DNA of 54,953 bases. It comes from an uncultured Oscillospiraceae bacterium. GTDB lineage: Bacteria > Bacillota > Clostridia > Oscillospirales > Oscillospiraceae. Under the pieces are notes generated by a model. That model was not told the DNA's origin, did no database searches, and saw only the letters and a program-made list of their open reading frames with translations. This document shows positions 35,582-42,678 of this stretch, piece by piece. The stretch spans positions 1 through 54,953 of the forward strand of contig CAKTHQ010000014.1 in assembly GCA_934565415.1 (NCBI GenBank), written 5' to 3'. Position numbers and translations under genes: made by a program. Each line of letters starts with the position of its first letter. The stretch's first letter is position 1.

Positions 35582-36531
35582 TTCTTCACGCCTTTCTGCC
35601 GCTGTACAAATACATCCGGGAGCAGCGCAATCAGGATGTGCTTCCAGCAGCTGCGATGCTTCCGTCGGTCGTACCGGACAAGCTGCGGCAGCTTTCCCCG
35701 ATAGATCCGGAGCAGCTCCCGGACGGTCTCCCGGTCAAAGCCCGGGTCATCCACATAGTTCCGGATCATGTTGATGCTGATTTCCGCGCACTTGGCTTCC
35801 GCGCTGAGCCTGCCGACGGACCCTTCCGGAAATACCCGGCAAATCTGCTGCCAGGCATCGATTTCCGTTTTCTTTTTCCGGTCGTAACTGCCATGATAGG
35901 CTGATTCCGGAAGCACCCGATAGTTATACAAGGGTGCATCATAATAAATCAGGGACCTGGTACGCACAATGGCCTGGGCAAGGAACAGGGTATCCTCCCC
36001 CACATACAAAGAATCGGAAAAAGACAGTCCCCCCAGCAGATTCCTTTTGTACATCGTCCCGCAGGAGGATCTTTTCTCCTTCTCCTGCCAGTATTCAAAC
36101 GCTTCCGTAGGGAAAACGGCAACCTGATTGGTATAGCTTTCCATCGGTGTTGCGGTACCGTCCGCATAGTTCTCTCTGATCTGGCAGAACGCAATTTCCC
36201 CGTCTTCCCCCAGGATCTCCCGCATCTTTTCGCAGAAGGAGGGGTCCAGGGTATCGTCCGCATCCAAAAAGGCCGCATAGGTCCCTTGGGCCATTTCCAG
36301 CCCCCGGTTTCTGGCCGCACCGACGCCTCCGTTTTCCTGGCGAACATACCGGACCCTTGGGTCCTTTTGGGCCCAATCGGCGCAGACCTTCCCCCCGGCA
36401 TCCCTGGAGCCGTCGTCTATTAAAATCAGCTCCAGGTTTCGGTAGGTCTGGTTCAAAACGCTTTGAATGCAGTCCTCTATATACTTTTCCGCATTGTATA
36501 CCGGTACAATGACAGAAATCAACTCATCCAT
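35578..36531 (-). CDS. GT2-family glycosyltransferase
   Basis: 317 residues. ISVIVPVYNAEKYIEDCIQS, LILIDDGSRDAGG, ENGGVGAARNRGLE and FLDADDTLDP form the standard GT-A donor site with the metal-binding DxD. The C-terminal part has a helical region and a basic tail (RQKGVKK). GGAGGAGAA precedes ATG 36531, and the start lies within the end of the next upstream glycosyltransferase. Sugar specificity unknown. Confidence 0.92.
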   Translation of the reverse strand: MDELISVIVPVYNAEKYIEDCIQSVLNQTYRNLELILIDDGSRDAGGKVCADWAQKDPRVRYVRQENGGVGAARNRGLEMAQGTYAAFLDADDTLDPSFCEKMREILGEDGEIAFCQIRENYADGTATPMESYTNQVAVFPTEAFEYWQEKEKRSSCGTMYKRNLLGGLSFSDSLYVGEDTLFLAQAIVRTRSLIYYDAPLYNYRVLPESAYHGSYDRKKKTEIDAWQQICRVFPEGSVGRLSAEAKCAEISINMIRNYVDDPGFDRETVRELLRIYRGKLPQLVRYDRRKHRSCWKHILIALLPDVFVQRQKGVKK

Positions 36532-37486
36532 TGGCTTCTCCTCCGTTTTGTGATTCCCGGGTGCCCTTGCGGGGCAGGACGCCCCACTGGAACAGCAGTT
36601 TCTTCACCCGGTGCCTGATTGGCAGCCTGGCCTTCAGCCCGTTTACGGTTTTCAGCATCTGCCGCACCTCGGCCTCTTCCCGGAATTTGGGCTTTCCCAG
36701 GGCAGCTACCAGCTGGAAGGCAAGGTTGTCCCGCACGAAGTCGTGGAAGGCCCCCGTCATAGGCCGGGCGATTTCCCACATTTTTTCCAGGGCGGTGATC
36801 TGGGTATACTCCCCCAGCACCGCCTTGCTGGCCATGGCGCTGCTGTCCCGCTGCACATAGTCGTAAATGGGCTTGCCCACATACGCCACGCTCTGGATTT
36901 TGGTCAGATATAGGAGGCAGAACAGCATATCCTCCCAGATCTTCACGGTGGGGTCAAACCGGAGCCCCTCCCGGTTCAGAATCTCCGTTACAAACAGCTT
37001 GCTGCAAATATAGCCCTGGAAGGTCTGCTTGTTGGGCAAAAGATCAATGGCATCCCGGGCCGTCATTTTTCTGATTTCGGTTTCCTGTAGGATAGACGGA
37101 TGCTTTCTTTCCACGCCGTCTTCCACGAAAAAGAATTCCCCGCAAACCAGCTGTGCCCCTTCCGCAGCCGTTACCAGGGTCTGCACATAGTCCGGCTTTA
37201 CATAGTCGTCGCTGTCCGCAAAGACCAGATACGTTCCCCTTGCCTTTTCCAGGCCCAGATTCCGGCTGTCCGAAACGCCGGAGTTCTCCTTGTGAAAAAT
37301 CCGGAAACGGCTGTCTTTTTTTGCGTAGGCCTCACAAATGGAGTAGGTCCCATCGGTGGAGCCGTCGTCTATCACAAGAATTTCCAGATTGGAATAGGTC
37401 TGCCCCGCCAGGCTTTCCAGGCAGCGCCCGAGATAGCTTTCCGTATTATAGGCCGGAACGATGATCGATACCAACGGGCTTTCCAA
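36524..37486 (-). CDS. GT2-family glycosyltransferase, first gene of the operon
   Basis: 320 residues: LVSIIVPAYNTESYLGRCLE, LVIDDGSTDGT, NSGVSDSRNLGLEKARG and FADSDDYVKPD. The start is taken as TTG 37486 because AGGGGAGG stands 8 bp before it and the family's first strand follows at once. No later ATG would keep that strand. It opens a run of eight overlapping genes ending at 29684. No initiating phosphoglycosyltransferase, polymerase or chain-length protein accompanies them. Confidence 0.9.
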   Translation of the reverse strand: MESPLVSIIVPAYNTESYLGRCLESLAGQTYSNLEILVIDDGSTDGTYSICEAYAKKDSRFRIFHKENSGVSDSRNLGLEKARGTYLVFADSDDYVKPDYVQTLVTAAEGAQLVCGEFFFVEDGVERKHPSILQETEIRKMTARDAIDLLPNKQTFQGYICSKLFVTEILNREGLRFDPTVKIWEDMLFCLLYLTKIQSVAYVGKPIYDYVQRDSSAMASKAVLGEYTQITALEKMWEIARPMTGAFHDFVRDNLAFQLVAALGKPKFREEAEVRQMLKTVNGLKARLPIRHRVKKLLFQWGVLPRKGTRESQNGGEANG

Positions 37487-37532
37487 CGCAGCCGCCTCCC
37501 CTCACCAAGAACGCTTTTCCTTTTTCCAGGCC

Positions 37533-37562
37533 ATTATACCATTTCCCGGGGGTAAATTGCAA
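37533..37562 (-). promoter_or_regulatory. Promoter of the polysaccharide operon
   Basis: Minus-strand -35 TTGCAA (37562-37557) and -10 TATAAT (37538-37533), spacer 18 bp, about 45 bp before the TTG start. Confidence 0.75.
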
Positions 37563-37601
37563 TATGAAAGTACACGCAGCAGGCCGGCCGCGTGAGTATC
37601 T

Positions 37602-37651
37602 ATAAAATACAACCGGAAGCGCTTCCTCCTACGGGCACACTTCCGGCTGAT
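37602..37651 (-). terminator. Hairpin repeat, copy 1: terminator of the toxin-antitoxin pair
   Basis: CCGGAAG and CTTCCGG form the stem around TACGGGCAC; it lies 5 bp past the toxin stop. The sequence is about 90% identical to 38402-38451 in the same orientation (TAAAATACA, then CCGGAAGCGCTTCC, then TACGGGCAC, then CTTCCGGCTGAT). Confidence 0.8.
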
Positions 37652-37656
37652 CGTCT

Positions 37657-37992
37657 TTACACCAGCAGCCCATGGTCGGCTGCCCGTTTTTGAGCGATGG
37701 TATACACTTCCTCGTCCGCCCGGACGCCAATGACAACAACCAGCATGGCACCTTCTGTACGGCGCAGCTGGTAAACTACCCGCAGGCCGGAAGAGCGCAG
37801 CTTGATTTTTAGAAGTCCTGCCAAGTTGGCACCATTATGGTTGCCCAGTGGTTTCCCGTAGCCGTTTTCTTCCACCGGAAGCGGGTTCTGCTGGACTTTT
37901 TTAATGGCTTTCAGTACCAAGATCCGCTGGCTTCCATCCAGGCTTTTCAGGTCCTTTTCTGCTTCCGGCAAGTATTCCAGCATCCAGTTCAT
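37657..37992 (-). CDS. RelE/ParE-family toxin
   Basis: 111 residues. Typical features are the helical start (LPEAEKDLKSLDGSQRILVL), GKPLGNHNGANLAGLLKIKL, and the RelE core KLRSSGLRVVYQLRR followed by VVVIGVRADEEVYTIAQKR. Whether it cleaves mRNA or blocks gyrase cannot be told. It overlaps the antitoxin gene by 4 bp, the usual type II arrangement with the antitoxin first. Confidence 0.9.
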   Translation of the reverse strand: MNWMLEYLPEAEKDLKSLDGSQRILVLKAIKKVQQNPLPVEENGYGKPLGNHNGANLAGLLKIKLRSSGLRVVYQLRRTEGAMLVVVIGVRADEEVYTIAQKRAADHGLLV

Positions 37993-38312
37993 TCAAGCTC
38001 TACCTCATCAAATCCGGCAAGTTCCTCCGGCCGGATGCCCAAGCGCCGGTTCATCTCTTCTTCAGGAATCAGGCTGCCCGAGTCAAAGTGGGCCATGCGC
38101 TCCGAGGCAAGGGCCAGCAGACGGGCGTCGTTCACCGCATCCATCAGACGTACATACTCCTCCGGCGAGAGCAGAACGCATTCGGCGGCATTGTTCTTCA
38201 TAACCACCTTGGCGCCGTTCTGCTTTACATCCTCAAAAATCTTCCCTGCCAAGCCACGGTTGAATTGGCTGATGGGTACCGTATTGGTAATTGCACTGAT
38301 GACAGAGGCCAT
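37989..38312 (-). CDS. Phd/YefM-like antitoxin
   Basis: 107 residues. The N-terminus TVPISQFNRGLAGKIFEDVK and KVVMKNNAAECVLLSPEEYV fits Phd/YefM antitoxins, which dimerise and bind DNA there; the C-terminal half is acidic (EEMNRRLGIRPEEL, DEVELE) and should wrap the toxin. AAGGAG precedes ATG 38312. It probably represses its own promoter. Confidence 0.88.
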   Translation of the reverse strand: MASVISAITNTVPISQFNRGLAGKIFEDVKQNGAKVVMKNNAAECVLLSPEEYVRLMDAVNDARLLALASERMAHFDSGSLIPEEEMNRRLGIRPEELAGFDEVELE

Positions 38313-38338
38313 TCGAAACCACTCCTTTCATTAAGAAT

Positions 38339-38380
38339 AGTCTATCACAAATCAGCAGAAACTTCAATAAATAAATCAGC
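38339..38380 (-). promoter_or_regulatory. Promoter and possible operator of the toxin-antitoxin pair
   Basis: Minus-strand -35 TTGAAG (38367-38362) and -10 TAGACT (38344-38339), spacer 17 bp. The word AAATCAGCA (plus strand) occurs twice, about 24 bp apart, on both sides of the -35, as expected for an autoregulatory operator. Confidence 0.6.
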
Positions 38381-38401
38381 AAACTTATCGACATACAGTA
38401 C

Positions 38402-38451
38402 TAAAATACAGCCGGAAGCGCTTCCCTCTTACGGGCACGCTTCCGGCTGAT
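38402..38451 (-). terminator. Hairpin repeat, copy 2: terminator of the feo operon
   Basis: GCCGGAAGCG and CGCTTCCGGC form a perfect 10-bp stem, 4 bp past the Cys-rich protein stop. Near-duplicate of 37602-37651; together they bracket the toxin-antitoxin cassette as direct repeats. Confidence 0.8.
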
Positions 38452-38455
38452 TTCC

Positions 38456-38587
38456 TTATTTACACTGATGCGGGCAGGTCTTGCAGTCGCCGCAGCAGCC
38501 GCATTTGCATTTTTTCTTTCCCTTCCTTAGGGCCGCCACAAAGGCCACCCCCAGAAGGACCAAAACGAAGATACTCTGTGCGTTCAT
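38456..38587 (-). CDS. FeoB-associated Cys-rich membrane protein
   Basis: A 43-residue protein. One N-terminal membrane helix (FVLVLLGVAFVAAL), a Lys/Arg-rich joint, and a Cys-rich end KCKCGCCGDCKTCPHQC. This is the layout of the small protein commonly encoded after feoB, thought to help FeoB at the membrane face. It begins 9 bp after the feoB stop and ends just before the hairpin terminator. Confidence 0.9.
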   Translation of the reverse strand: MNAQSIFVLVLLGVAFVAALRKGKKKCKCGCCGDCKTCPHQCK

Positions 38588-38596
38588 ACGTTTCCC

Positions 38597-40957
38597 TCAC
38601 GCCAGGCCGAAGAGGGTTCCCAGAATGCGGACCACAAAGGCCACGATCCAGGCGATGCCGCACTGGGTAACTACCGTTACAAAGGCCGCCTTGCCGGAGC
38701 CCATTTCCCGCTTGACCGTGGAGATGGCCGCCACACAGGGGGTATACAGCAGGGTGAACACCAGAAACACCACCGCGGTAAAGGGGCTGAAGAGACCGGT
38801 GATCCTGCTGGGATCCCCGCCCAGAAGCAGGGTCAGGGTGGATACCATGCTCTCCTTGGCGGTAAAGCCGGTAATGAGGGCAGTGGAGGCCCGCCAGTCG
38901 CCAAAGCCCAGGGGCTTGAAGATCGGAGCAATCAGGCTGCCCAGCAGGGCCAGCAGGCTCTTTTCCGGGTCTGTGGCCACGTTCAGGCGGATGTCGAAGG
39001 TTTGCAGCACCCAGATAATGACGGAGGCGGCAAAGATGATGGTAAAGGCCTTTTGCACAAAGCCCTTGGCCTTTTCCCAGATCAGCTGGCCCACGCTTTT
39101 GGCGCTGGGCAGCCGGTAGTTGGGCAGCTCCATCACGAAGGGCACCGGCTCGCCGGAATAGACGGTATGCTTCAGAATCAGGGCATACAGGATGCCGCAG
39201 AGGATGCCCAGCAAATACAATCCGATCATAGCCACCGGCTGCAAGCTTCTTGGGAAGAAGGCACTGACCAGCATGGTATAAATGGGCAGCTTGGCCGAGC
39301 AGCTCATAAAGGGGGTCAAAAGAATGGTCATCTTCCGGTCCCGCTCACTGGATAGGGTCCGCGTGGCCATGACGGCGGGGACAGAGCAGCCAAAACCAAT
39401 AAGCATCGGCACAAAGCTCCGGCCGGACAGGCCCAGCTTCCGCAGGGGCCTGTCCATGACGAAGGCCACCCGGGCCATATAGCCGGTGTCCTCCAGAATG
39501 GACAGGAAGAAGAACAGTGTCACAATGGTAGGCAGAAAGCTCAAAACGCTTCCCACACCGGCGCAGACGCCGTTTACCACCAGATCATGGACCACCGGGT
39601 TAATATCCCAGGCGGTAAGCCCTAAGTCAATGAGGTTCGTGACCCAGCCTACCCCCAGCTCCATCATGTCGGACAGGAAGCCCCCCACCAGGCTGAAGGT
39701 CATAACGAAGACCAGAGCCATAATGCCTAAAAAGCAGGGAATGGCGGTATATTTACCGGTAAGCACCCGGTCGATGTCCATGCTGCGCTTGTGCTCCTTG
39801 CTTTCGTGGGGCCGGACCACGGTCTTCCGGCACAGAGTCTCCAAAAAGCCGAAGCGCATATTGGCCATGGCCGCTTCCCGGTCCAGGCCGGTCTCCTGCT
39901 CCATAATGGATACCAGCTGATCGAACGCCGCCTGCTTTTCCGGGCTCAGGGACAGCTTTTCCGCAATCAGGTGGTCCTTTTCCACCAGCTTGGTGGTGGC
40001 GAACCGGACAGGGAGCTTGGCCCGGTGAATATCCGTTTCCAGCAGCATGGCCGCCGCATGGATGCAGCGGTGGACCGCACCCACCGGGTCCTTGGGGTCG
40101 TCGCTTTCTACGCAGAAGTCCACACGCTGGGGCTTGATGCCCTGGCGGGCCACAAAGAGGGCGTGGTCGACGAGCTCATCGATGCCCTCGTTCTTGGCGG
40201 CGGAAATGGGTACCACGGGGATCCCCAAAATCTCCTCCAGCTCGTTAATGCGCACGGAGCCGCCGTTGGACCGGACCTCGTCCATCATGTTCAGGGCCAG
40301 CACCATGGGAATTTCCAGCTCCATCAGCTGCATGGTCAGGTACAGGTTCCGCTCGATATTGGTGGCATCCACAATATTGATGATGCCGCTGGGCCGGTCA
40401 TTCATCAGAAAGTCCCGGGTGACAATCTCCTCATTGGAATAAGGGGACAGGGAGTAAATGCCCGGCAGGTCCGTTACCGTGGCCTCCGGATGGTTGCGGA
40501 TAGTGCCGTCCTTCCGGTCCACGGTGACCCCGGGAAAGTTGCCAACGTGCTGGTTGGCGCCGGTAAGCTGATTAAACAGGGTGGTCTTGCCGCAGTTCTG
40601 GTTTCCCGCCAGGGCAAAGGTCAGGGGGCCCTCTACCGGTGTCCCCGTGTCTGCCCGGCCCTCACCCACGCCGGGGTGAGGAATGGGGGCAATGCGCCCC
40701 CGGGGGGCGGTGGTCCGCTGCTCCCCATGGACATGAACGCCCTCAATTTCGATATTCTTTGCCTCTTCCAGCCGCAGGGTCAGCTCGTACCCCCGCAGGC
40801 CGATCTGCACCGGGTCCCCCATAGGGGCCACCTTTTGCAGCGTCACCTCGGTTTTCGGCGTCAGACCCATATCCAGCAGATGGTGCCGCAAGGCCCCATC
40901 TCCCCCTACCGACCGGATCAGCGCCGATTGCCCGGGCCGCAATTCATCCATGGTCAT
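38597..40957 (-). CDS. feoB: Ferrous iron transporter, FeoA-FeoB fusion
   Basis: GTP-dependent ferrous iron importer of 786 residues. Residues 1-75 are a FeoA (SH3-like) domain (LRPGQSALIRSVGG), then a short linker, then the FeoB G domain: G1 GNQNCGKTT from residue 118, G3 DLPGIYSLSPYS, G4 NMMDE. The membrane core has two Gate regions (SVPAVMATRTL with the conserved Cys in GFGCSVPA; PCVAAISTVKRE). ATG 40957 is chosen for its GAGGTGA site; GTG 40966 would overlap that site. Confidence 0.96.
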   Translation of the reverse strand: MTMDELRPGQSALIRSVGGDGALRHHLLDMGLTPKTEVTLQKVAPMGDPVQIGLRGYELTLRLEEAKNIEIEGVHVHGEQRTTAPRGRIAPIPHPGVGEGRADTGTPVEGPLTFALAGNQNCGKTTLFNQLTGANQHVGNFPGVTVDRKDGTIRNHPEATVTDLPGIYSLSPYSNEEIVTRDFLMNDRPSGIINIVDATNIERNLYLTMQLMELEIPMVLALNMMDEVRSNGGSVRINELEEILGIPVVPISAAKNEGIDELVDHALFVARQGIKPQRVDFCVESDDPKDPVGAVHRCIHAAAMLLETDIHRAKLPVRFATTKLVEKDHLIAEKLSLSPEKQAAFDQLVSIMEQETGLDREAAMANMRFGFLETLCRKTVVRPHESKEHKRSMDIDRVLTGKYTAIPCFLGIMALVFVMTFSLVGGFLSDMMELGVGWVTNLIDLGLTAWDINPVVHDLVVNGVCAGVGSVLSFLPTIVTLFFFLSILEDTGYMARVAFVMDRPLRKLGLSGRSFVPMLIGFGCSVPAVMATRTLSSERDRKMTILLTPFMSCSAKLPIYTMLVSAFFPRSLQPVAMIGLYLLGILCGILYALILKHTVYSGEPVPFVMELPNYRLPSAKSVGQLIWEKAKGFVQKAFTIIFAASVIIWVLQTFDIRLNVATDPEKSLLALLGSLIAPIFKPLGFGDWRASTALITGFTAKESMVSTLTLLLGGDPSRITGLFSPFTAVVFLVFTLLYTPCVAAISTVKREMGSGKAAFVTVVTQCGIAWIVAFVVRILGTLFGLA

Positions 40958-40974
40958 TTTTCTCACCTCATTCA

Positions 40975-41036
40975 GTAAGCCTATGCTTACTTTTTTCTAT
41001 TTTTTTCATTATATCATTATTGGGATAATCCCGCAA
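40975..41036 (-). promoter_or_regulatory. feoB promoter with two candidate metal-repressor sites
   Basis: Minus-strand -35 TTGCGG (41036-41031) and -10 TATAAT (41013-41008), spacer 17 bp. Between them lies a palindrome ATTAT-TGGG-ATAAT (41016-41029). Downstream, GTAAGC-CTAT-GCTTAC (40975-40990) is a second perfect palindrome in the leader. Either could bind an iron-sensing Fur- or DtxR-family repressor. Confidence 0.65.
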
Positions 41037-41258
41037 GATGTTAGCAACAGGCAACTTTTTGTTTAAATAACGAATCCGCAGGTCCGTCTCTTCCCTATGG
41101 AGCAGGCCGCAAAAATCCGCCGCTTCCCTTTCCCCGGTGCCGTTCCCACAGTCCCCCGCCCGCCGCTTTGGAACGGAGCCATTCAGGCTGTTTTTATGCT
41201 ACATTTACATCCATAGCTCTCATATTTTTGTAAATGCTTTCATTTCTTTTGAAATCGA

Positions 41259-41286
41259 TTGACTTTTCTTTTTTTCGTGGTATAGT
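41259..41286 (+). promoter_or_regulatory. Promoter of the PilZ-synthase polysaccharide operon
   Basis: TTGACT (41259-41264) and TATAGT (41281-41286), spacer 16 bp, ending 67 bp before ATG 41353. The rest of the 395-bp gap 40958-41352 (about 41040-41250) shows no gene and no riboswitch I could recognise. Confidence 0.75.
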
Positions 41287-41352
41287 AGTGAAAAAGCCAA
41301 TAATACAGTGCAATTTGGTACACATTTGAAATGAAACGGAGAGACCGGAACA

Positions 41353-42678
41353 ATGCACACCATGGATGTTTATACTGCCCTGACCCAGCGGCAGAAGAAG
41401 CTGACCGTTGTGGGTATGGGCTATGTGGGGCTGCCTCTGGCAGCAGCCTTTTCTCGGGAGTTTTCCGTAATCGGGTTCGACATCAACGAAGCGAAAATCA
41501 AGAGCTATCAGGCCGGAATCGACATTACAGAGGAGCTGGGAAACGACGCTCTTTCCCACTGCAGCGTAGAATTTACCACCCGGGAGGAGGCTCTCCGGCA
41601 GGCGGCCTTTGTGGTGGTGGCCGTGCCCACTCCCATTAATGGCGACAAGCTGCCGGACCTGTCCCCGGTCATCGGGGCCAGCCGCACAGTGGGCCGGAAC
41701 CTGCAGACGGGGACCATCGTGGTATACGAAAGCACCGTATACCCCGGCGTTACCGAAGAGGTCTGCATTCCCATTCTGGAGCAGGAAAGCGGCCTTGTCT
41801 GCGGCCGGGATTTCAGCATCGGCTATTCCCCGGAGCGCATCAACCCCGGCGACAAGGTCCACCGGCTGCCTAACATTCAAAAGATCGTCTCCGGTTTGGA
41901 CGAAGCCACCCGGACGGAAATCTGCAAAGTCTATGGCAGGATCATCACTGCCGGAACCTACCCTGTATCCAGCATCAAAACGGCGGAGGCCATCAAGCTG
42001 GTGGAAAACAGCCAGCGGGACATCAACATTGCCTTTATGAACGAAATGGCCATGGTTTTTGACCTGATGGGCATCGACACCAACGAGGTCGTGGACGGTA
42101 TGAACACCAAGTGGAACGCCCTGGGCTTCCGGCCCGGCCTGGTAGGCGGCCACTGCATCGGCGTGGACCCCTATTACTTTGTTTACGAGGCCGCCAGGCT
42201 GGGCTACACCAGCCGCATCGTCTCCGCCGGACGGCTGGTAAACGACCAGATGGGAAATTTCGTGGCCGACATCACTGTAAAAAAGCTTCTGCAGGCCAAA
42301 ATCAATCCATTGGATGCCAAGGTGGTGATTCTGGGCCTGACCTTTAAAGAAAACTGTCCGGACATCCGAAACACCAGGGTCATCGACATTATCCGGAAGC
42401 TGCAGGAATACGGTATCCGTCCTCTGGTTTCCGACCCCTGGGCAGACCCGCAGGAATCCCGCCGCTGCTATGAAATCAAGCTGACGCCCATAGAGGAAAT
42501 TCAAGGAGCCGACTGCATCATTCAGGCGGTAAACCATCGGCAGTTCCGGGACATGGGCTTTGAGGGGCTATGCAGGCTCTTCCGCACCGACGGAGCCCCC
42601 AGGCTGCTGATGGATGTAAAAGGAGCCTGGCCTGTGGAAACACTGGAAAAATCGGGGGTGGTATGGTGGAGACTGTAA
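41353..42678 (+). CDS. UDP-N-acetylhexosamine/UDP-glucose 6-dehydrogenase family (TviB/WbpA-like)
   Basis: Four-electron NAD-dependent dehydrogenase that turns a UDP-hexose or UDP-HexNAc into its uronic acid. 441 residues. Rossmann motif VVGMGYVGLPLAAAF at the N-terminus, VVAVPTPINGDKLPDL, YESTVYPGVTEE, the catalytic Lys region EAIKLVENSQRDINIAF, and the catalytic Cys in GGHCIGVDPYYF. The sequence resembles TviB/WbpA (UDP-GlcNAc) more than UDP-glucose enzymes such as HasB, by memory. It is the first gene of the operon and should supply a precursor for the synthase at 45765. Confidence 0.92.
   Translation: MHTMDVYTALTQRQKKLTVVGMGYVGLPLAAAFSREFSVIGFDINEAKIKSYQAGIDITEELGNDALSHCSVEFTTREEALRQAAFVVVAVPTPINGDKLPDLSPVIGASRTVGRNLQTGTIVVYESTVYPGVTEEVCIPILEQESGLVCGRDFSIGYSPERINPGDKVHRLPNIQKIVSGLDEATRTEICKVYGRIITAGTYPVSSIKTAEAIKLVENSQRDINIAFMNEMAMVFDLMGIDTNEVVDGMNTKWNALGFRPGLVGGHCIGVDPYYFVYEAARLGYTSRIVSAGRLVNDQMGNFVADITVKKLLQAKINPLDAKVVILGLTFKENCPDIRNTRVIDIIRKLQEYGIRPLVSDPWADPQESRRCYEIKLTPIEEIQGADCIIQAVNHRQFRDMGFEGLCRLFRTDGAPRLLMDVKGAWPVETLEKSGVVWWRL

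Noticed and set aside
41040..41250. Possible c-di-GMP riboswitch before the PilZ-synthase operon
   Set aside because: The promoter lies downstream of this stretch and I could not find the GEMM core or receptor-loop pattern; the region looks like plain spacer.
41194..42537. A 447-codon frame on the minus strand
   Set aside because: Antisense to the UDP-sugar dehydrogenase, which has complete motifs on the plus strand.
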